Assembly: GCA_964637185.1 (NCBI GenBank)
Contig: CAZWVB010000002.1
Coordinates: 1-64,000 of the forward strand
Direction: 5' to 3'
DNA from: CAZSVP01 sp964637185
Lineage (GTDB): Bacteria > Patescibacteriota > Saccharimonadia > CAILAD01 > BJGX01
DNA: 64,000 nt
Below the pieces are notes generated by a model. It was not told the origin of the DNA. It searched no databases and was given only the letters and a program-made list of their open reading frames with translations. The translations under genes and the position numbers were made by a program. The first letter of the stretch is position 1. Each line of letters opens with the position of its first letter. This document shows positions 25,228-34,914 of this stretch, piece after piece.

Positions 25228-27584
25228 TACTTGCCGCCTCCCTCATTTAGTGTTTCTAGTAAATCTAGCTCACGCTTCATGAGACGATTCTTAAGCAGTA
25301 AGAATATCGACATGGCAGCAAGTAAGCCCATCACTATCAGACTAGCCGCTGCGCCTGTTCGCGGTAATTGAGCAGCAGTACAGTCAAGCCTCTTGGCTGG
25401 GTTCACACTAATCGGAGTCACCACTACATTGCCCTCAAATCGATCTTCCATCTGACAATCGTAGTTCTGATTATCGGTTGGCTTTTGTGCAGTTGTTGGG
25501 ATTGGATCTTTGACTTGTACGGTAAAGCTCTTAGTGATATATGTCGGATCATTTGGGTTGGTACTGACAGGTATGTCTACAGCAGGCCAGACCAGTGAAG
25601 TTCTTGTAGCTTCTACTTTCAACTCCGCGCCGCCTTTATCTATCACATCGGCATACATGATGATATCTGAGATATCGTCTTTGAATATATAGCCTTTGAT
25701 GGGAGCAGTACCTATATTGGCAAGACCAATAGTATAGGTTAGCTTGTCTCCTGCTCTAGCCGTAGCACCGTTAGCATCAGTCGGTTTACCATCACTTGTC
25801 AATATGGTTAGATTCTTGACAGTCTTGCGGAACACATGCTGCTCAAACTTCAGTGGTAGCGTACAGGTCGGCTTGCTAGAAGTCACTGACCCATCAGCTC
25901 CAACAACTGTTACTTTGGCTGTATAGCTACCTCCATTCTGATAAGTGTGCTTGATATCTTTGATCTCAAGAGCGCCACTTGTCACTGTTTGCTTGCCACC
26001 ATCTCCGAAGTCAAACTGGTATTCCTTGATAGTGGTGTTGAGCGCACCTCCTCGAGCTGTGAAATTGACGTCTACAGGAACAGTATCACTGGTGGTGGGT
26101 GTGCCAGTGAGACTGACACAAGTAATATCTTTCGGCTGAGGTGTGACTACAAAAGGTACTCCACAGCTTGGCCTGTCTGGTGCAGGATTGCCGTTCACGC
26201 TATCATACACTCGTAATAGTATCAGATAACTACCTGGAGCGGTGGTTTCAAACTGAGTCGCACTAAAACCGGCTGGATTCTGAGAATTTGCTAATGGGTC
26301 TACCAGGGTATTTTGGGTTGGGAAGGTGTGGATTATTCTTGATTTTGCTTCTTGATATGTTTTGCCGTTTTGCGTATACGTCGGCCCTGCTGTGCCTGCG
26401 GGCACCTCCTTGAGGTATAAGTATTCAAATTTTCGAGCGAATACATCTGGTCCAATTTGCCCTTCTTGGAGCGCTGTACCTTTGATAAATGGTGTAAATG
26501 GTGCTTGGAACGTAAAGTTGTTGTTCTGATTGGCCATGTCCAGCCCACCACACACTAGGGTCTTAGGAGCCTGCACCTGTACATCTCGCGAACATTCTCC
26601 TGTACCACTTCCGGAGGCAAAATATTTAACGCCATTTACATCGAAGAACACTACTAATCTGATCTGATAATTACCAGGCTGATTGAATTTGAAAACCCTG
26701 AGTGTACCGTCTTCAAAAACTCCAGGCGACTTTTGACCAACGCCACTTGCGGATTGAAGTGGTGGGCTCACTTGGCTATCAGTAACCAGTTGGCCATCCT
26801 TGTACACTCCATACGCCATATCAACCAATTCACCTGGATCCACATTCTGACCATTGGCATAACCTCTATAGCCAATCTCTGATCCAGCCGCGATAGGCCC
26901 AGGCACAGTGTAATTTAATGAGGCACAGCTAATTTCCTTGGGTGGTGGAGGTGGTGGTACTGGCAAAAGAATAATATTACCACATTCTAGGATGACTCCC
27001 CACTGATACCATCCTTCAGGTATGCCAGGCCCACCATCTGTTACGTGGACAATTTGGCTTGGATCAGTACCACCCATAAGCGCATTAAAACATATACCGT
27101 CATTGGCATTTGGATTACCCCAGCGATGTACCGATGATCCTACCCAAATATTTGGCTGCCATTCTACTGAAGTGTTGCCACCATCTTGGCTACGACCCAT
27201 GGAAATCCAGTTGTCACCCTCACGTGCGCCCCCTCCGTTTGGGCCACAAACTGAGACTCCAGCTGCCTGCATCTTTTCTCGGCTGATACCAAGCCGACCA
27301 AAAACTTGATTAATTCCGTCACGATTCTGATCCCAAACCGCCGATATAAGCGAGTCTTTATTGAAAGGGGCACCTGTTATCAGGTCAAAGGGGCTTGCTG
27401 CAAAGCTTGGTTTGGGCGGAGCTAGAAGTGTAAATATTTGGAACAGCAAAAGCCCGATAATAAATATGCTAGCGATACGTCTGGTAGCAGTCTCGGCTAC
27501 TAGACGTTTTATATAGTAACCAATACGATCTGGTGACAGTCGCCCAGCAGACACCGAAGTCACAATATCTTTAAAGTTTATCAA
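25227..27584 (-). CDS. LPxTG surface protein with PKD-like and DUF11-like domains
   Basis: 785 residues. An N-terminal cytoplasmic segment and a helix (about 38-58) ending SFAASP lead outside. A cysteine-containing N-terminal domain, a PPPPPP linker, several Ig-like domains each ending in a conserved Cys, a PKD-like domain (YQFDFGDGG) near 530, and a DUF11/CARDB-like domain near 600-720 follow. The C terminus is a classical sorting signal: LPRTG, a helix, then KNRLMKRELD. No sortase gene is visible in the window. It lies between the T4SS-like ATPase (70-base gap) and the coiled-coil gene (one-base overlap), so belongs to the same transcription unit. Confidence 0.85.
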   Translation of the reverse strand: MINFKDIVTSVSAGRLSPDRIGYYIKRLVAETATRRIASIFIIGLLLFQIFTLLAPPKPSFAASPFDLITGAPFNKDSLISAVWDQNRDGINQVFGRLGISREKMQAAGVSVCGPNGGGAREGDNWISMGRSQDGGNTSVEWQPNIWVGSSVHRWGNPNANDGICFNALMGGTDPSQIVHVTDGGPGIPEGWYQWGVILECGNIILLPVPPPPPPKEISCASLNYTVPGPIAAGSEIGYRGYANGQNVDPGELVDMAYGVYKDGQLVTDSQVSPPLQSASGVGQKSPGVFEDGTLRVFKFNQPGNYQIRLVVFFDVNGVKYFASGSGTGECSRDVQVQAPKTLVCGGLDMANQNNNFTFQAPFTPFIKGTALQEGQIGPDVFARKFEYLYLKEVPAGTAGPTYTQNGKTYQEAKSRIIHTFPTQNTLVDPLANSQNPAGFSATQFETTAPGSYLILLRVYDSVNGNPAPDRPSCGVPFVVTPQPKDITCVSLTGTPTTSDTVPVDVNFTARGGALNTTIKEYQFDFGDGGKQTVTSGALEIKDIKHTYQNGGSYTAKVTVVGADGSVTSSKPTCTLPLKFEQHVFRKTVKNLTILTSDGKPTDANGATARAGDKLTYTIGLANIGTAPIKGYIFKDDISDIIMYADVIDKGGAELKVEATRTSLVWPAVDIPVSTNPNDPTYITKSFTVQVKDPIPTTAQKPTDNQNYDCQMEDRFEGNVVVTPISVNPAKRLDCTAAQLPRTGAAASLIVMGLLAAMSIFLLLKNRLMKRELDLLETLNEGGGK

Positions 27585-27653
27585 TGAAGTACCCTCATTA
27601 GTATTTGTATTCGATTGTATTACGAATCATAAGCTGGTTGCAAGCCCTGGCGG

Positions 27654-30158
27654 CTAATTATGAGAACTGTCACGACCCATACCGCTACTGACAGCCTGAC
27701 CAACTTGTGGGTCGCCATAGCTCCCACTATCCAGACTATGCATTATCTCGGCTGCTACTTCGCTCTTGGGCCGGCCGTACTTGCTACGCGACAAATCCTT
27801 CATAGCCTGTAGTATCTCAGGGTTGGGAGTGCCGATAGGGGGCTGACAATCGAGTGAAAATGGTGTGGTCGGCACACCATTGGCCATGATTTTAGCAACT
27901 AGCTTGAAATTGGGTATATTGATCAGATCGTGTTTGTCGAATTGTGGCTGGTACTGCTTCTCCATGTACTCGGCATCATCAGTACCAACACGAAAGGACG
28001 TCAGTGAACCAACATTGCCAAACACGGCATCGCGGACCTGCTCATCCAACTGGCTAATAAACTGATTGGCAACTATCAGGCTCAGGCGGTATTTGCGAGC
28101 TTCAGACAAAATGGTGGCAAAACTATCTGTGCTAAAATTCTGGAATTCATCGACATAGACCGAGAAGTCTGGTCGTTGTTCCTCGGGAGTATCAGCCCTA
28201 CTCATGGCTGCCATCTGGAATTTGATGACCATAATCATACCCAGCAGCTTGGCGTTGAGATCACCAAGCAGACCTTTGCTGAGATTTACCAGCAATATTT
28301 TGTTGGTGTCCATCACCTCACGGAATTTGAATGCCGAGTGCTTCTGACCAATGATGTTACGCATGATCTCATTGTTGGCAAACGCACCGAATTTGGATAC
28401 AAACCAGCCTAGCATCTCAGATTTGCTATGCGCATCAGTCTGAGCCATCTCGCCGGTCCAGAAATCCTGTACTGTCGGGTCAGTGACATAGCGGAATTTT
28501 TTCTTGAGATACTCGTCATCAGTAAACACTTTGGGTATCTCGATAAAAGTGCCGCCTTCTGGATCGGCCATCACTGTAAGAGCGGCATTGCGAAACCAGT
28601 GTTCGTAGCGAGGCCCGATAATACCTTGATGCTGAGGGTCATACAGTTTGTACAACATTTGGATTGCTTCTTGGATCAAGAAGTCCTTTTGCTCTGGCTT
28701 GTCTGGATCGTACTCCATCATATTAAATCCGAGCGGTACCTCGGTATCACCGGGGCTAAAGTAGATGACATCCTCTGCTCGCTCTGGTGGGATCATACCC
28801 AACATCTTCTCGGCAGTATCACCGTGAGGGTCGATAAAAGCAAACCCTTTGCCAGCCGCTGCATCTTGCAACATCAGATTCTCTAGGAAGGTTGATTTAC
28901 CAGTACCTGTTTGACCTATGACATACAGATGGCGTCGACGATCATTGTCACTCAGATAGATTGGGGTTTGGGTGGCACGATAAACATTGGTACCCAATAA
29001 GAGACCCGTCGCTGGCATGCCGCTCGGTGCAGCGATCTCCTTGGTGCCGCGTCGCTCTATCGGGGTAGCAAGCTCGAGCAACTCACTTGGTATATGAAAT
29101 ATAGTTGCGAGCTCGGCGGAGTTGAGAATTAACTGATGGGCAAAAAAAGTTTTCTCACGAAAAAAACGGAAAATAAAGTTTGTCGCAAGCTCCTGTGGCG
29201 AGTCAGCTTTGACGAACTTAAAACGGTTAGCATCATACTGTGCCAATTGTGCAAAACCAAGTAGCATGTCCTGCAATATCAGCTTGGCTCGAGCAGGATC
29301 GTCTGAGCTAGCTACTAGCCGGATATTACACTCAAATGCCGGTAGACGCACCTTATCCTCCACCAGCTCGCCTCGTTTTTTGTCTAGCTCATTGGGTTCT
29401 TTGCTTTTCTTCTCATCTTCTTTTGTGCCAAGAGGTGATCGTATAACATCACCAGCAAAATCCAAAGCTTGTGGAGCAAATCCCTGTTTCTTTTTGGTGA
29501 AGTAATATTTGGCTCGACGATGTGCTCGTTTGACCCAACGGTAGGGGGCTGGACGTACCAATATTTGTATAGCCGCAGCATCACCAGCATCTAGATTGGA
29601 CAAGCCAGCCAGCATGCCGGCGATCGCATCGCGCTCGGCGGTCTTATAAGTGCTGATGGGCAAGATGGCATCCTTAGCCAATTTGAGCTCACCGCCAGTC
29701 ACACCGGCGATCTTGCTCACCTGGGAAAATAGATTGATTTCTTCTTTGCGTATCACCTGTACACCAGGGTAGCCTGCAGCTAAAGCTTTAGATATGGTGG
29801 ATATCAAACTAGCCGGCACCGAAGTGTAAAAGTAGATCTGCTTGGCTTCTGCTATTATTTCAAATGCTATATGTCTACGGCCATAAACCTCAGCTTTTTC
29901 ACTTACAATACCTGAGAGCAAATTGAACATCTGCTCCGCTCGAGACACGCTCTCTTTGATCATCTCACGTTCATCACGATTTTGTGCTTCATTGATTTCT
30001 TGAGGTGGTAATTTTATCAAGAGTGGTACAAACTTCAACGAGCGCTCGACTTGCTTGCTGTGACGCACGATGCGACGGTAGACGAAGAAACCAACAAAAA
30101 TCAGTACTACCACAAACAGAGCAAACAAAACACTCATGAAGATCACAAATTGGTTCAT
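27654..30158 (-). CDS. T4SS-like VirD4/VirB4-type ATPase
   Basis: 834 residues. One N-terminal helix (5-27), a long soluble region, then a RecA-type ATPase domain: Walker A GQTGTGKST at 415-423, IDPHGDTAEK, Walker B VYVDEFQNF near 655, and the sensor text LIVANQF. The architecture is that of CPR proteins annotated as type IV secretion DNA-binding or TraM-recognition ATPases. They energise DNA or protein transfer or pilus-like machines at the inner face of the membrane. Start overlaps the upstream stop by four bases (ATGA). No VirB6, VirB8 or relaxase gene is present, so what it moves is unknown. Confidence 0.85.
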   Translation of the reverse strand: MNQFVIFMSVLFALFVVVLIFVGFFVYRRIVRHSKQVERSLKFVPLLIKLPPQEINEAQNRDEREMIKESVSRAEQMFNLLSGIVSEKAEVYGRRHIAFEIIAEAKQIYFYTSVPASLISTISKALAAGYPGVQVIRKEEINLFSQVSKIAGVTGGELKLAKDAILPISTYKTAERDAIAGMLAGLSNLDAGDAAAIQILVRPAPYRWVKRAHRRAKYYFTKKKQGFAPQALDFAGDVIRSPLGTKEDEKKSKEPNELDKKRGELVEDKVRLPAFECNIRLVASSDDPARAKLILQDMLLGFAQLAQYDANRFKFVKADSPQELATNFIFRFFREKTFFAHQLILNSAELATIFHIPSELLELATPIERRGTKEIAAPSGMPATGLLLGTNVYRATQTPIYLSDNDRRRHLYVIGQTGTGKSTFLENLMLQDAAAGKGFAFIDPHGDTAEKMLGMIPPERAEDVIYFSPGDTEVPLGFNMMEYDPDKPEQKDFLIQEAIQMLYKLYDPQHQGIIGPRYEHWFRNAALTVMADPEGGTFIEIPKVFTDDEYLKKKFRYVTDPTVQDFWTGEMAQTDAHSKSEMLGWFVSKFGAFANNEIMRNIIGQKHSAFKFREVMDTNKILLVNLSKGLLGDLNAKLLGMIMVIKFQMAAMSRADTPEEQRPDFSVYVDEFQNFSTDSFATILSEARKYRLSLIVANQFISQLDEQVRDAVFGNVGSLTSFRVGTDDAEYMEKQYQPQFDKHDLINIPNFKLVAKIMANGVPTTPFSLDCQPPIGTPNPEILQAMKDLSRSKYGRPKSEVAAEIMHSLDSGSYGDPQVGQAVSSGMGRDSSHN

Positions 30159-30604
30159 GACTTATTCTCGGGTGATGTATCAACATCTAAATTAAACCGT
30201 TTTTTCAAGTACGCTCTATTGAGCTCTTGTTGTGCACGCTCTTCTACTTCTGGGTCATCTTGGGTTTTGGCAATTGTATCATCCACCACATCCACCCACT
30301 CTTTTTCGATCATGCCCACATCTTCAGCTGGAAGATTGGCAGTTTTTTGCTGAATTACAGCAGCAACCGGATCGCGTGATTGTTGATTGGTGACTACTTG
30401 AGATGCCGTTGGTTGCAATACCTGCGCTGTTGCAGGCGCTGGAGGAACTGTACTGGGCGCAGGCTGTTCAGCGGCCACTGGTGCTTGCTCAACACGCGTC
30501 GGCAACTGCTCAGAATTTGGAGCTTGCTCAGGCTTGATAGCACTGGGCACTTGCTCAACCGGCAGATTTAATTTTTTTTCATTGGAGTTGGTTGATGGAG
30601 GCAT
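30155..30604 (-). CDS. Acidic CPR conserved protein next to the secretion ATPase
   Basis: 149 residues from the ATG at 30604; the longer open frame upstream runs inside the L,D-transpeptidase gene and is rejected. The first 90 residues are Pro/Gln/Ala-rich and probably disordered. The last 55 (IEKEWVDVVDDTIAKTQDDP, then helix and YLKKRFNLDV) follow a pattern I associate with small CPR proteins encoded beside T4SS-like ATPases. No signal or membrane segment, so cytoplasmic. It has its own promoter and is the first gene of the long array. Function unknown; an adaptor for the ATPase is possible. Confidence 0.75.
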   Translation of the reverse strand: MPPSTNSNEKKLNLPVEQVPSAIKPEQAPNSEQLPTRVEQAPVAAEQPAPSTVPPAPATAQVLQPTASQVVTNQQSRDPVAAVIQQKTANLPAEDVGMIEKEWVDVVDDTIAKTQDDPEVEERAQQELNRAYLKKRFNLDVDTSPENKS

Positions 30605-30629
30605 AATACAGACAATTTCCCTATGCTGA

Positions 30630-30659
30630 ATTATACCAGTTATGGTTGTAGCTTGTGAA
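30630..30659 (-). promoter_or_regulatory. Promoter of the secretion/F1-like/fibre gene array
   Basis: Minus strand: TTCACA (30654-30659), 18-nt spacer, TATAAT (30630-30635), giving a leader of about 20 nt with a weak AGGG. It sits immediately after the stop of the L,D-transpeptidase gene. Confidence 0.65.
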
Positions 30660-30660
30660 G

Positions 30661-32142
30661 CTAGTAGTGTATCCAGACTGGGGTACCAACTGGTGCCCAA
30701 TTCCAAAGAAATGCTGCTGTTCCCGTCAACAGATTTACACAGCCGTGGCTGCCATTGTAGTGATATGCCTGGGTGCCGAACCACGACGGTGGTCGCCATG
30801 TTGCATCGTGCAGCCCATATCCGCCAGAGAATGGCATCCAATAAGATACAAATACATTGTAGTCATAGCCATAGACAGCACCATTCAGATAGCGATTGCG
30901 TTCTTTGGTGTATATAGCAAATTGGCCCGTGACGGTTGGTGCGCCATCTTTGCCACTCACCACTGGGGCCGTCATTACTACCTGGCCATTTTGCCAGGCG
31001 TAAAGTTGCTGATTGCTAAGATTAATCTCTATATACTGAGGATAATCCAGCCCGCCGATAGCCCCGCCAATGCGTTTGTATTCTGTTTTGTATGGCACTG
31101 GCGAGCTGCTAAGCGCAACAGTGGTGTTTTGGTTGTTGATAATAGCGGTATAGATAGCATCGGCCGCGGCAGACTGATTGATAGCAGAACCGTCCTTACC
31201 GGCCTGTGTCTCTGACTCTTGCCCATTTAGCACGGTTATCTTACGGTTGGTAGGCGGTATATCCACCTGATTGGCTACAGATTGCAGATAGCCTAATATC
31301 TCAGCCTTGGATATATCAACCTTAAGTGCTTTCTGGCTGCCTTCTACCGAAGGCTCAAATACCAACCAATGCCCGATGTCGGCTCGACTGGGTGAAAAAC
31401 TACGACCATTGTAGTTGAGAATATAGTTGCGACTCAAATAATTGTTGGTCTGGCTAAGGGCAGCTTCAGCAATTGACTTATTTATCGGCGCCTGAATAGC
31501 GGTAGGCCCAATGCTCACTGTAGTGTCACGCCCATCAGCCATTGCGCTGGTCAACACATTGGCTAACTGGCTTGGATCAATAGCAATTCCTGGTTGATCA
31601 GCAACTACACTAGGGTTACCATCCTCTATAACGATGGTGGCATTGACAGGATCCTTGCCCTTTTCCCCAACGGCCGCTGTTGCAAATTTCTTGAGTTGTG
31701 CCTGGTCAAATCTATAAGCTAACCCCAATTGCCCACGCTTGTGCATATCTAACAAACCAGTAAGTGCTATTGGGCCATTACGACCGACACTATAAGCTAG
31801 ATCAGCTGTCTGAACTGGATCATAGCTAGCACCAAAATCACTGTTATTGGCTATTATTGCCTCATTACCAACCTTTACTGTAACGGTTCGAGTACCAGAC
31901 TTCTTGCGTAGTAGTTCAATAGCCTGAGCTCTGGTTTTAAAACTCAGATCTGTGCCTGCCACACTCACGCCAGGATATATCACACCAGAAGTAACACTAG
32001 CCACCACCGCATTGGCTAACACTAAAGTTCCTATCACTCCTAACAACACAAAAGCCAAACGGGCATATAGGTGAGGCTTTTGGCCGGATTTACTAAGCCC
32101 CTTGGGCAAACTCAAAAAATGTTTATAAGCAGGCACAGTCAT
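30661..32142 (-). CDS. L,D-transpeptidase with VanW/PG-binding repeats
   Basis: 493 residues. Cytoplasmic start, one helix (about 27-50), two peptidoglycan-binding type-4-like domains, and a C-terminal YkuD domain with the catalytic SHGCVN (Cys about 468) preceded by YGLHDATWRP. YkuD enzymes cross-link peptidoglycan stems 3-3 or attach proteins to them outside the membrane, which shows the cell has a wall. TATAAT ends seven bases before the ATG with no ribosome binding site, so the mRNA is probably leaderless. It follows pheT by 33 bases but has its own promoter. Confidence 0.92.
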   Translation of the reverse strand: MTVPAYKHFLSLPKGLSKSGQKPHLYARLAFVLLGVIGTLVLANAVVASVTSGVIYPGVSVAGTDLSFKTRAQAIELLRKKSGTRTVTVKVGNEAIIANNSDFGASYDPVQTADLAYSVGRNGPIALTGLLDMHKRGQLGLAYRFDQAQLKKFATAAVGEKGKDPVNATIVIEDGNPSVVADQPGIAIDPSQLANVLTSAMADGRDTTVSIGPTAIQAPINKSIAEAALSQTNNYLSRNYILNYNGRSFSPSRADIGHWLVFEPSVEGSQKALKVDISKAEILGYLQSVANQVDIPPTNRKITVLNGQESETQAGKDGSAINQSAAADAIYTAIINNQNTTVALSSSPVPYKTEYKRIGGAIGGLDYPQYIEINLSNQQLYAWQNGQVVMTAPVVSGKDGAPTVTGQFAIYTKERNRYLNGAVYGYDYNVFVSYWMPFSGGYGLHDATWRPPSWFGTQAYHYNGSHGCVNLLTGTAAFLWNWAPVGTPVWIHY

Positions 32143-32175
32143 TGGATATATTATACTGCTTATGATTTAACTAGG

Positions 32176-34905
32176 CTAGCAGACTTTGATATCAGCCAGA
32201 GATTCTAATTGAGATAATTTTGCGATAAATTTTTGTACGGCAGCATTGATATTCTTGGCATCAGGTTTTTCGCCAAGGTCCATTACTAGCTGTATGGTAA
32301 TTCTTTTGCGGCGCTCTTTTTTGAGCTCGTCATCTTGATACTCACCAATATATTTCGCAATCACGATATCGCTTTGTTTGACAGCTACTGTACTAAAATC
32401 TTGCCATAACACTAACTGATTGCATTCCACCGTCAAATCCCTAAGCACGAGAGGGTAAGCAGGTAACTTTCGAATAGTACGCTCTACCACCTGACTTCGC
32501 AAATCAGCAATATTGATTTCCAAATATGATAGCTCACGACGCACACCAAACGCAGTTGATACACGTGGATGTAGTTGTCCTATCACGCCTATCTCATGAC
32601 CTTGATATTTAACAATCGCCTGACGGCCCTTTATCATGTCAGGGCGGTCACTACGATGCAACAGGCTATTATCAAACCCAATTTTATCTAACACGGCTTT
32701 GAGCCTGGTGTAGCTATCACTGCCAAAAGAAGTGGCTGCCAATGCCCAATTCTCACCAACTTTTGTGGGTTTGTTGAGCCAACTTTGTATTCTTGAGATC
32801 TCAAAAAATAGTCCGGATTCAGTGTCGGCTTGATTATTGCGAACCACCTGTAGATGACTTGGCATCAAACTAGTGCGGATCAAAGCCTGTTCTTTTTGCA
32901 ACGGGTTGGCAACTGCTAGCGCATTATCAATATTTACACCAACCATATTTAGTGCCTCTTCAGATACAAAAGAGTATGTTACAACCTCTTGAGCTCCAAT
33001 GTCTACCAACTGCTGTTTAAGTCTAAGAATATTAATAAGCTGCTGATGAGAGCCTGTCGGGGTAGGTGGCAAACTTGGCAAAGTGTCAGGCATATTATCA
33101 TAGCCGACTATTTTAACTGATTCCTCTATCAAGTCTTCTTCCAACTTGATGTCACTACGCCACCACGGCACCTGGACGGCTATGATATGGTTGAAACTAT
33201 CCAAATATCTACGGGCCCCGATGTAGCCTCGACGTTGCTTAAATTCCTGCAAAGATGTATATCTTACTTTGCCAACACTTTTTTTGGCTTCTATAACCTT
33301 ATTGCTACCCAAAAACATGGCTACATGGCTGACATTGTGACGCTGTTTGGCCAATTTGGGGTCACTGATGCCACCTGCTACAAACAACAGATCACCTGGC
33401 TTGAGTCTATCTCCGTCAGTAAGCTCACGACCGTTGGTAGACTGCTGATAAGCACTGTGGCCTATCATCAAACCTAGCTTGGAGTAAATCCGCTCGGTTA
33501 GGTAGCTACAATCAAATGCTTCCTCGCCATCCACTTTATACGACGCACCCCACTTATATGGTTTGCCGAGGTGTTTTTTGGCCTCAGCTGTCAGCGAGAA
33601 ATGCTCAGCTTCAAAGCCACGCTTTGTCAGGCCATCCAAGATTTGTTTTTCATCCACCTCCATGCCTAGTATCTTCTCAGCCCGGCGCATTCGCATTGCA
33701 GCCAGCTGGACCCAAGGCCAGACATACAATTGATCGTGCGGTGCCTCAAGCATCTCAGCATCACAAATTTCGGTCATCAATTCTACTAGTCGATTGGCAG
33801 CGACCGGTTGAAGGGGGAGTGGTAAGCCGCGCTCAAATCTAGAGCTTGCTTCGGTGCGCACACTATTACGTAGCGCCGATTTACGCACGACAGTTTTATC
33901 AAAATTTGCCACTTCTAAAACCACCTCTGTGGTGTTCGTATCGCATTCGGTATCACTGCCACCGATCACGCCAGCAATGCCAACGACCTTTTTACTATCG
34001 GCTATTACCAAGTCATCTTTCACCAGTTGACGCGTTTTACCATCCAAGCAGGGAAGTGACTCGCCAGCTTTTGCCCATCGTACCTGCAGATCGTCTTGTA
34101 GTTTATTAGCATCGTAGGCATGGCTGGGCTGCCCATATTCCAACATTACAAAATTGGTAATATCAACCACTGGGTTGATACTACGTAGCCCGTTTGACTC
34201 CAAGTTATCCACAAGCCACTTGGGTGTTGGCTTGGCATTGTTTAACTTAAGATGCACCGTAATCATCCTGCTGCAAACTTTGGTATCCTCTATTTTTACT
34301 CGCTCTTTTTTATCGTAGTCCAAGTCCTCCTGCTTGGGTTCTGCCAACTGGCACGGCCTATGGGAATTGGCCGAAATTTCACGGGCCAATCCAATCAATG
34401 ACAAGGTATCCCAACGATTCGGATGGGTCTTGATGTCCAGGATATCTCCAAAATTCTCTATGTCGCACAATGATTTACCAAGCGGTAGGTCAGGGGAAAG
34501 TTCCATCAGCCCGTTGTGGTCATCGTTAATACCAAGCTCTGCTGCCGAGCACAGCATGCCCTCGCTCAGCTCGCCACGAATCTTAGCTTTGGCTATTTTG
34601 GTTTGGTCGGGCAACACTGCGCCAACTTTTGCCAATACCACAATTTGATCTTCTGCTAAATTGGGTGCGCCACACACAATGTGATAGGTTTTTTTACTGT
34701 CGGTCACTAGCGCTAGCCTCAGTCGATCGGCATTTGGATGTGGGTTTACTTCCAATACTTGTGCAACTATTACAAGCTCGTCCCAGATCGGTGGCTTGAT
34801 TACTTCTTCAAGTTCGATTTCTGTTCGTTCTATAGCCTGCGCAATTTCATCAGTGGATAAGGCTGGCTTGAGATATTTATTGAGTGAATATATGCTGATT
34901 TTCAT
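32176..34905 (-). CDS. pheT: Phenylalanyl-tRNA synthetase beta with embedded NlpC/P60-like domain
   Basis: 909 residues versus about 780-800. Normal parts: EMAP-type tRNA-binding domain (40-150), B3/4 domain, B5 domain starting about 400, catalytic-like core (to about 800), and anticodon-binding FDX domain at the end (DLTVECNQ). Residues about 438-571 (bases 33193-33594) interrupt the B5 domain between GFEAEHFS and IIAVQVPWWRSD. This insert has the NlpC/P60 signature: LGKPYKWG, FDCSYL with Cys466, LKPGDLLFVAGG, VSHVAMFLG with His527, and VIEA where the third catalytic residue normally lies (Glu539). The frame is unbroken and base composition matches the rest, so it is a true fusion. It could be a peptidase, amidase or binding domain; role unknown. 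Confidence 0.93.
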   Translation of the reverse strand: MKISIYSLNKYLKPALSTDEIAQAIERTEIELEEVIKPPIWDELVIVAQVLEVNPHPNADRLRLALVTDSKKTYHIVCGAPNLAEDQIVVLAKVGAVLPDQTKIAKAKIRGELSEGMLCSAAELGINDDHNGLMELSPDLPLGKSLCDIENFGDILDIKTHPNRWDTLSLIGLAREISANSHRPCQLAEPKQEDLDYDKKERVKIEDTKVCSRMITVHLKLNNAKPTPKWLVDNLESNGLRSINPVVDITNFVMLEYGQPSHAYDANKLQDDLQVRWAKAGESLPCLDGKTRQLVKDDLVIADSKKVVGIAGVIGGSDTECDTNTTEVVLEVANFDKTVVRKSALRNSVRTEASSRFERGLPLPLQPVAANRLVELMTEICDAEMLEAPHDQLYVWPWVQLAAMRMRRAEKILGMEVDEKQILDGLTKRGFEAEHFSLTAEAKKHLGKPYKWGASYKVDGEEAFDCSYLTERIYSKLGLMIGHSAYQQSTNGRELTDGDRLKPGDLLFVAGGISDPKLAKQRHNVSHVAMFLGSNKVIEAKKSVGKVRYTSLQEFKQRRGYIGARRYLDSFNHIIAVQVPWWRSDIKLEEDLIEESVKIVGYDNMPDTLPSLPPTPTGSHQQLINILRLKQQLVDIGAQEVVTYSFVSEEALNMVGVNIDNALAVANPLQKEQALIRTSLMPSHLQVVRNNQADTESGLFFEISRIQSWLNKPTKVGENWALAATSFGSDSYTRLKAVLDKIGFDNSLLHRSDRPDMIKGRQAIVKYQGHEIGVIGQLHPRVSTAFGVRRELSYLEINIADLRSQVVERTIRKLPAYPLVLRDLTVECNQLVLWQDFSTVAVKQSDIVIAKYIGEYQDDELKKERRKRITIQLVMDLGEKPDAKNINAAVQKFIAKLSQLESLADIKVC

Positions 34906-34914
34906 ATTGTTAGC

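Noticed and set aside
30605..30841. N-terminal extension of the acidic CPR protein
   Set aside because: It lies over the L,D-transpeptidase gene and the promoter; the ATG at 30604 follows a -10 box and begins the plausible protein.
33193..33594. PheT insertion as assembly chimera
   Set aside because: The frame is continuous for 909 codons, base composition does not change at the joints, and both PheT halves remain complete. Read-level confirmation would still be good.
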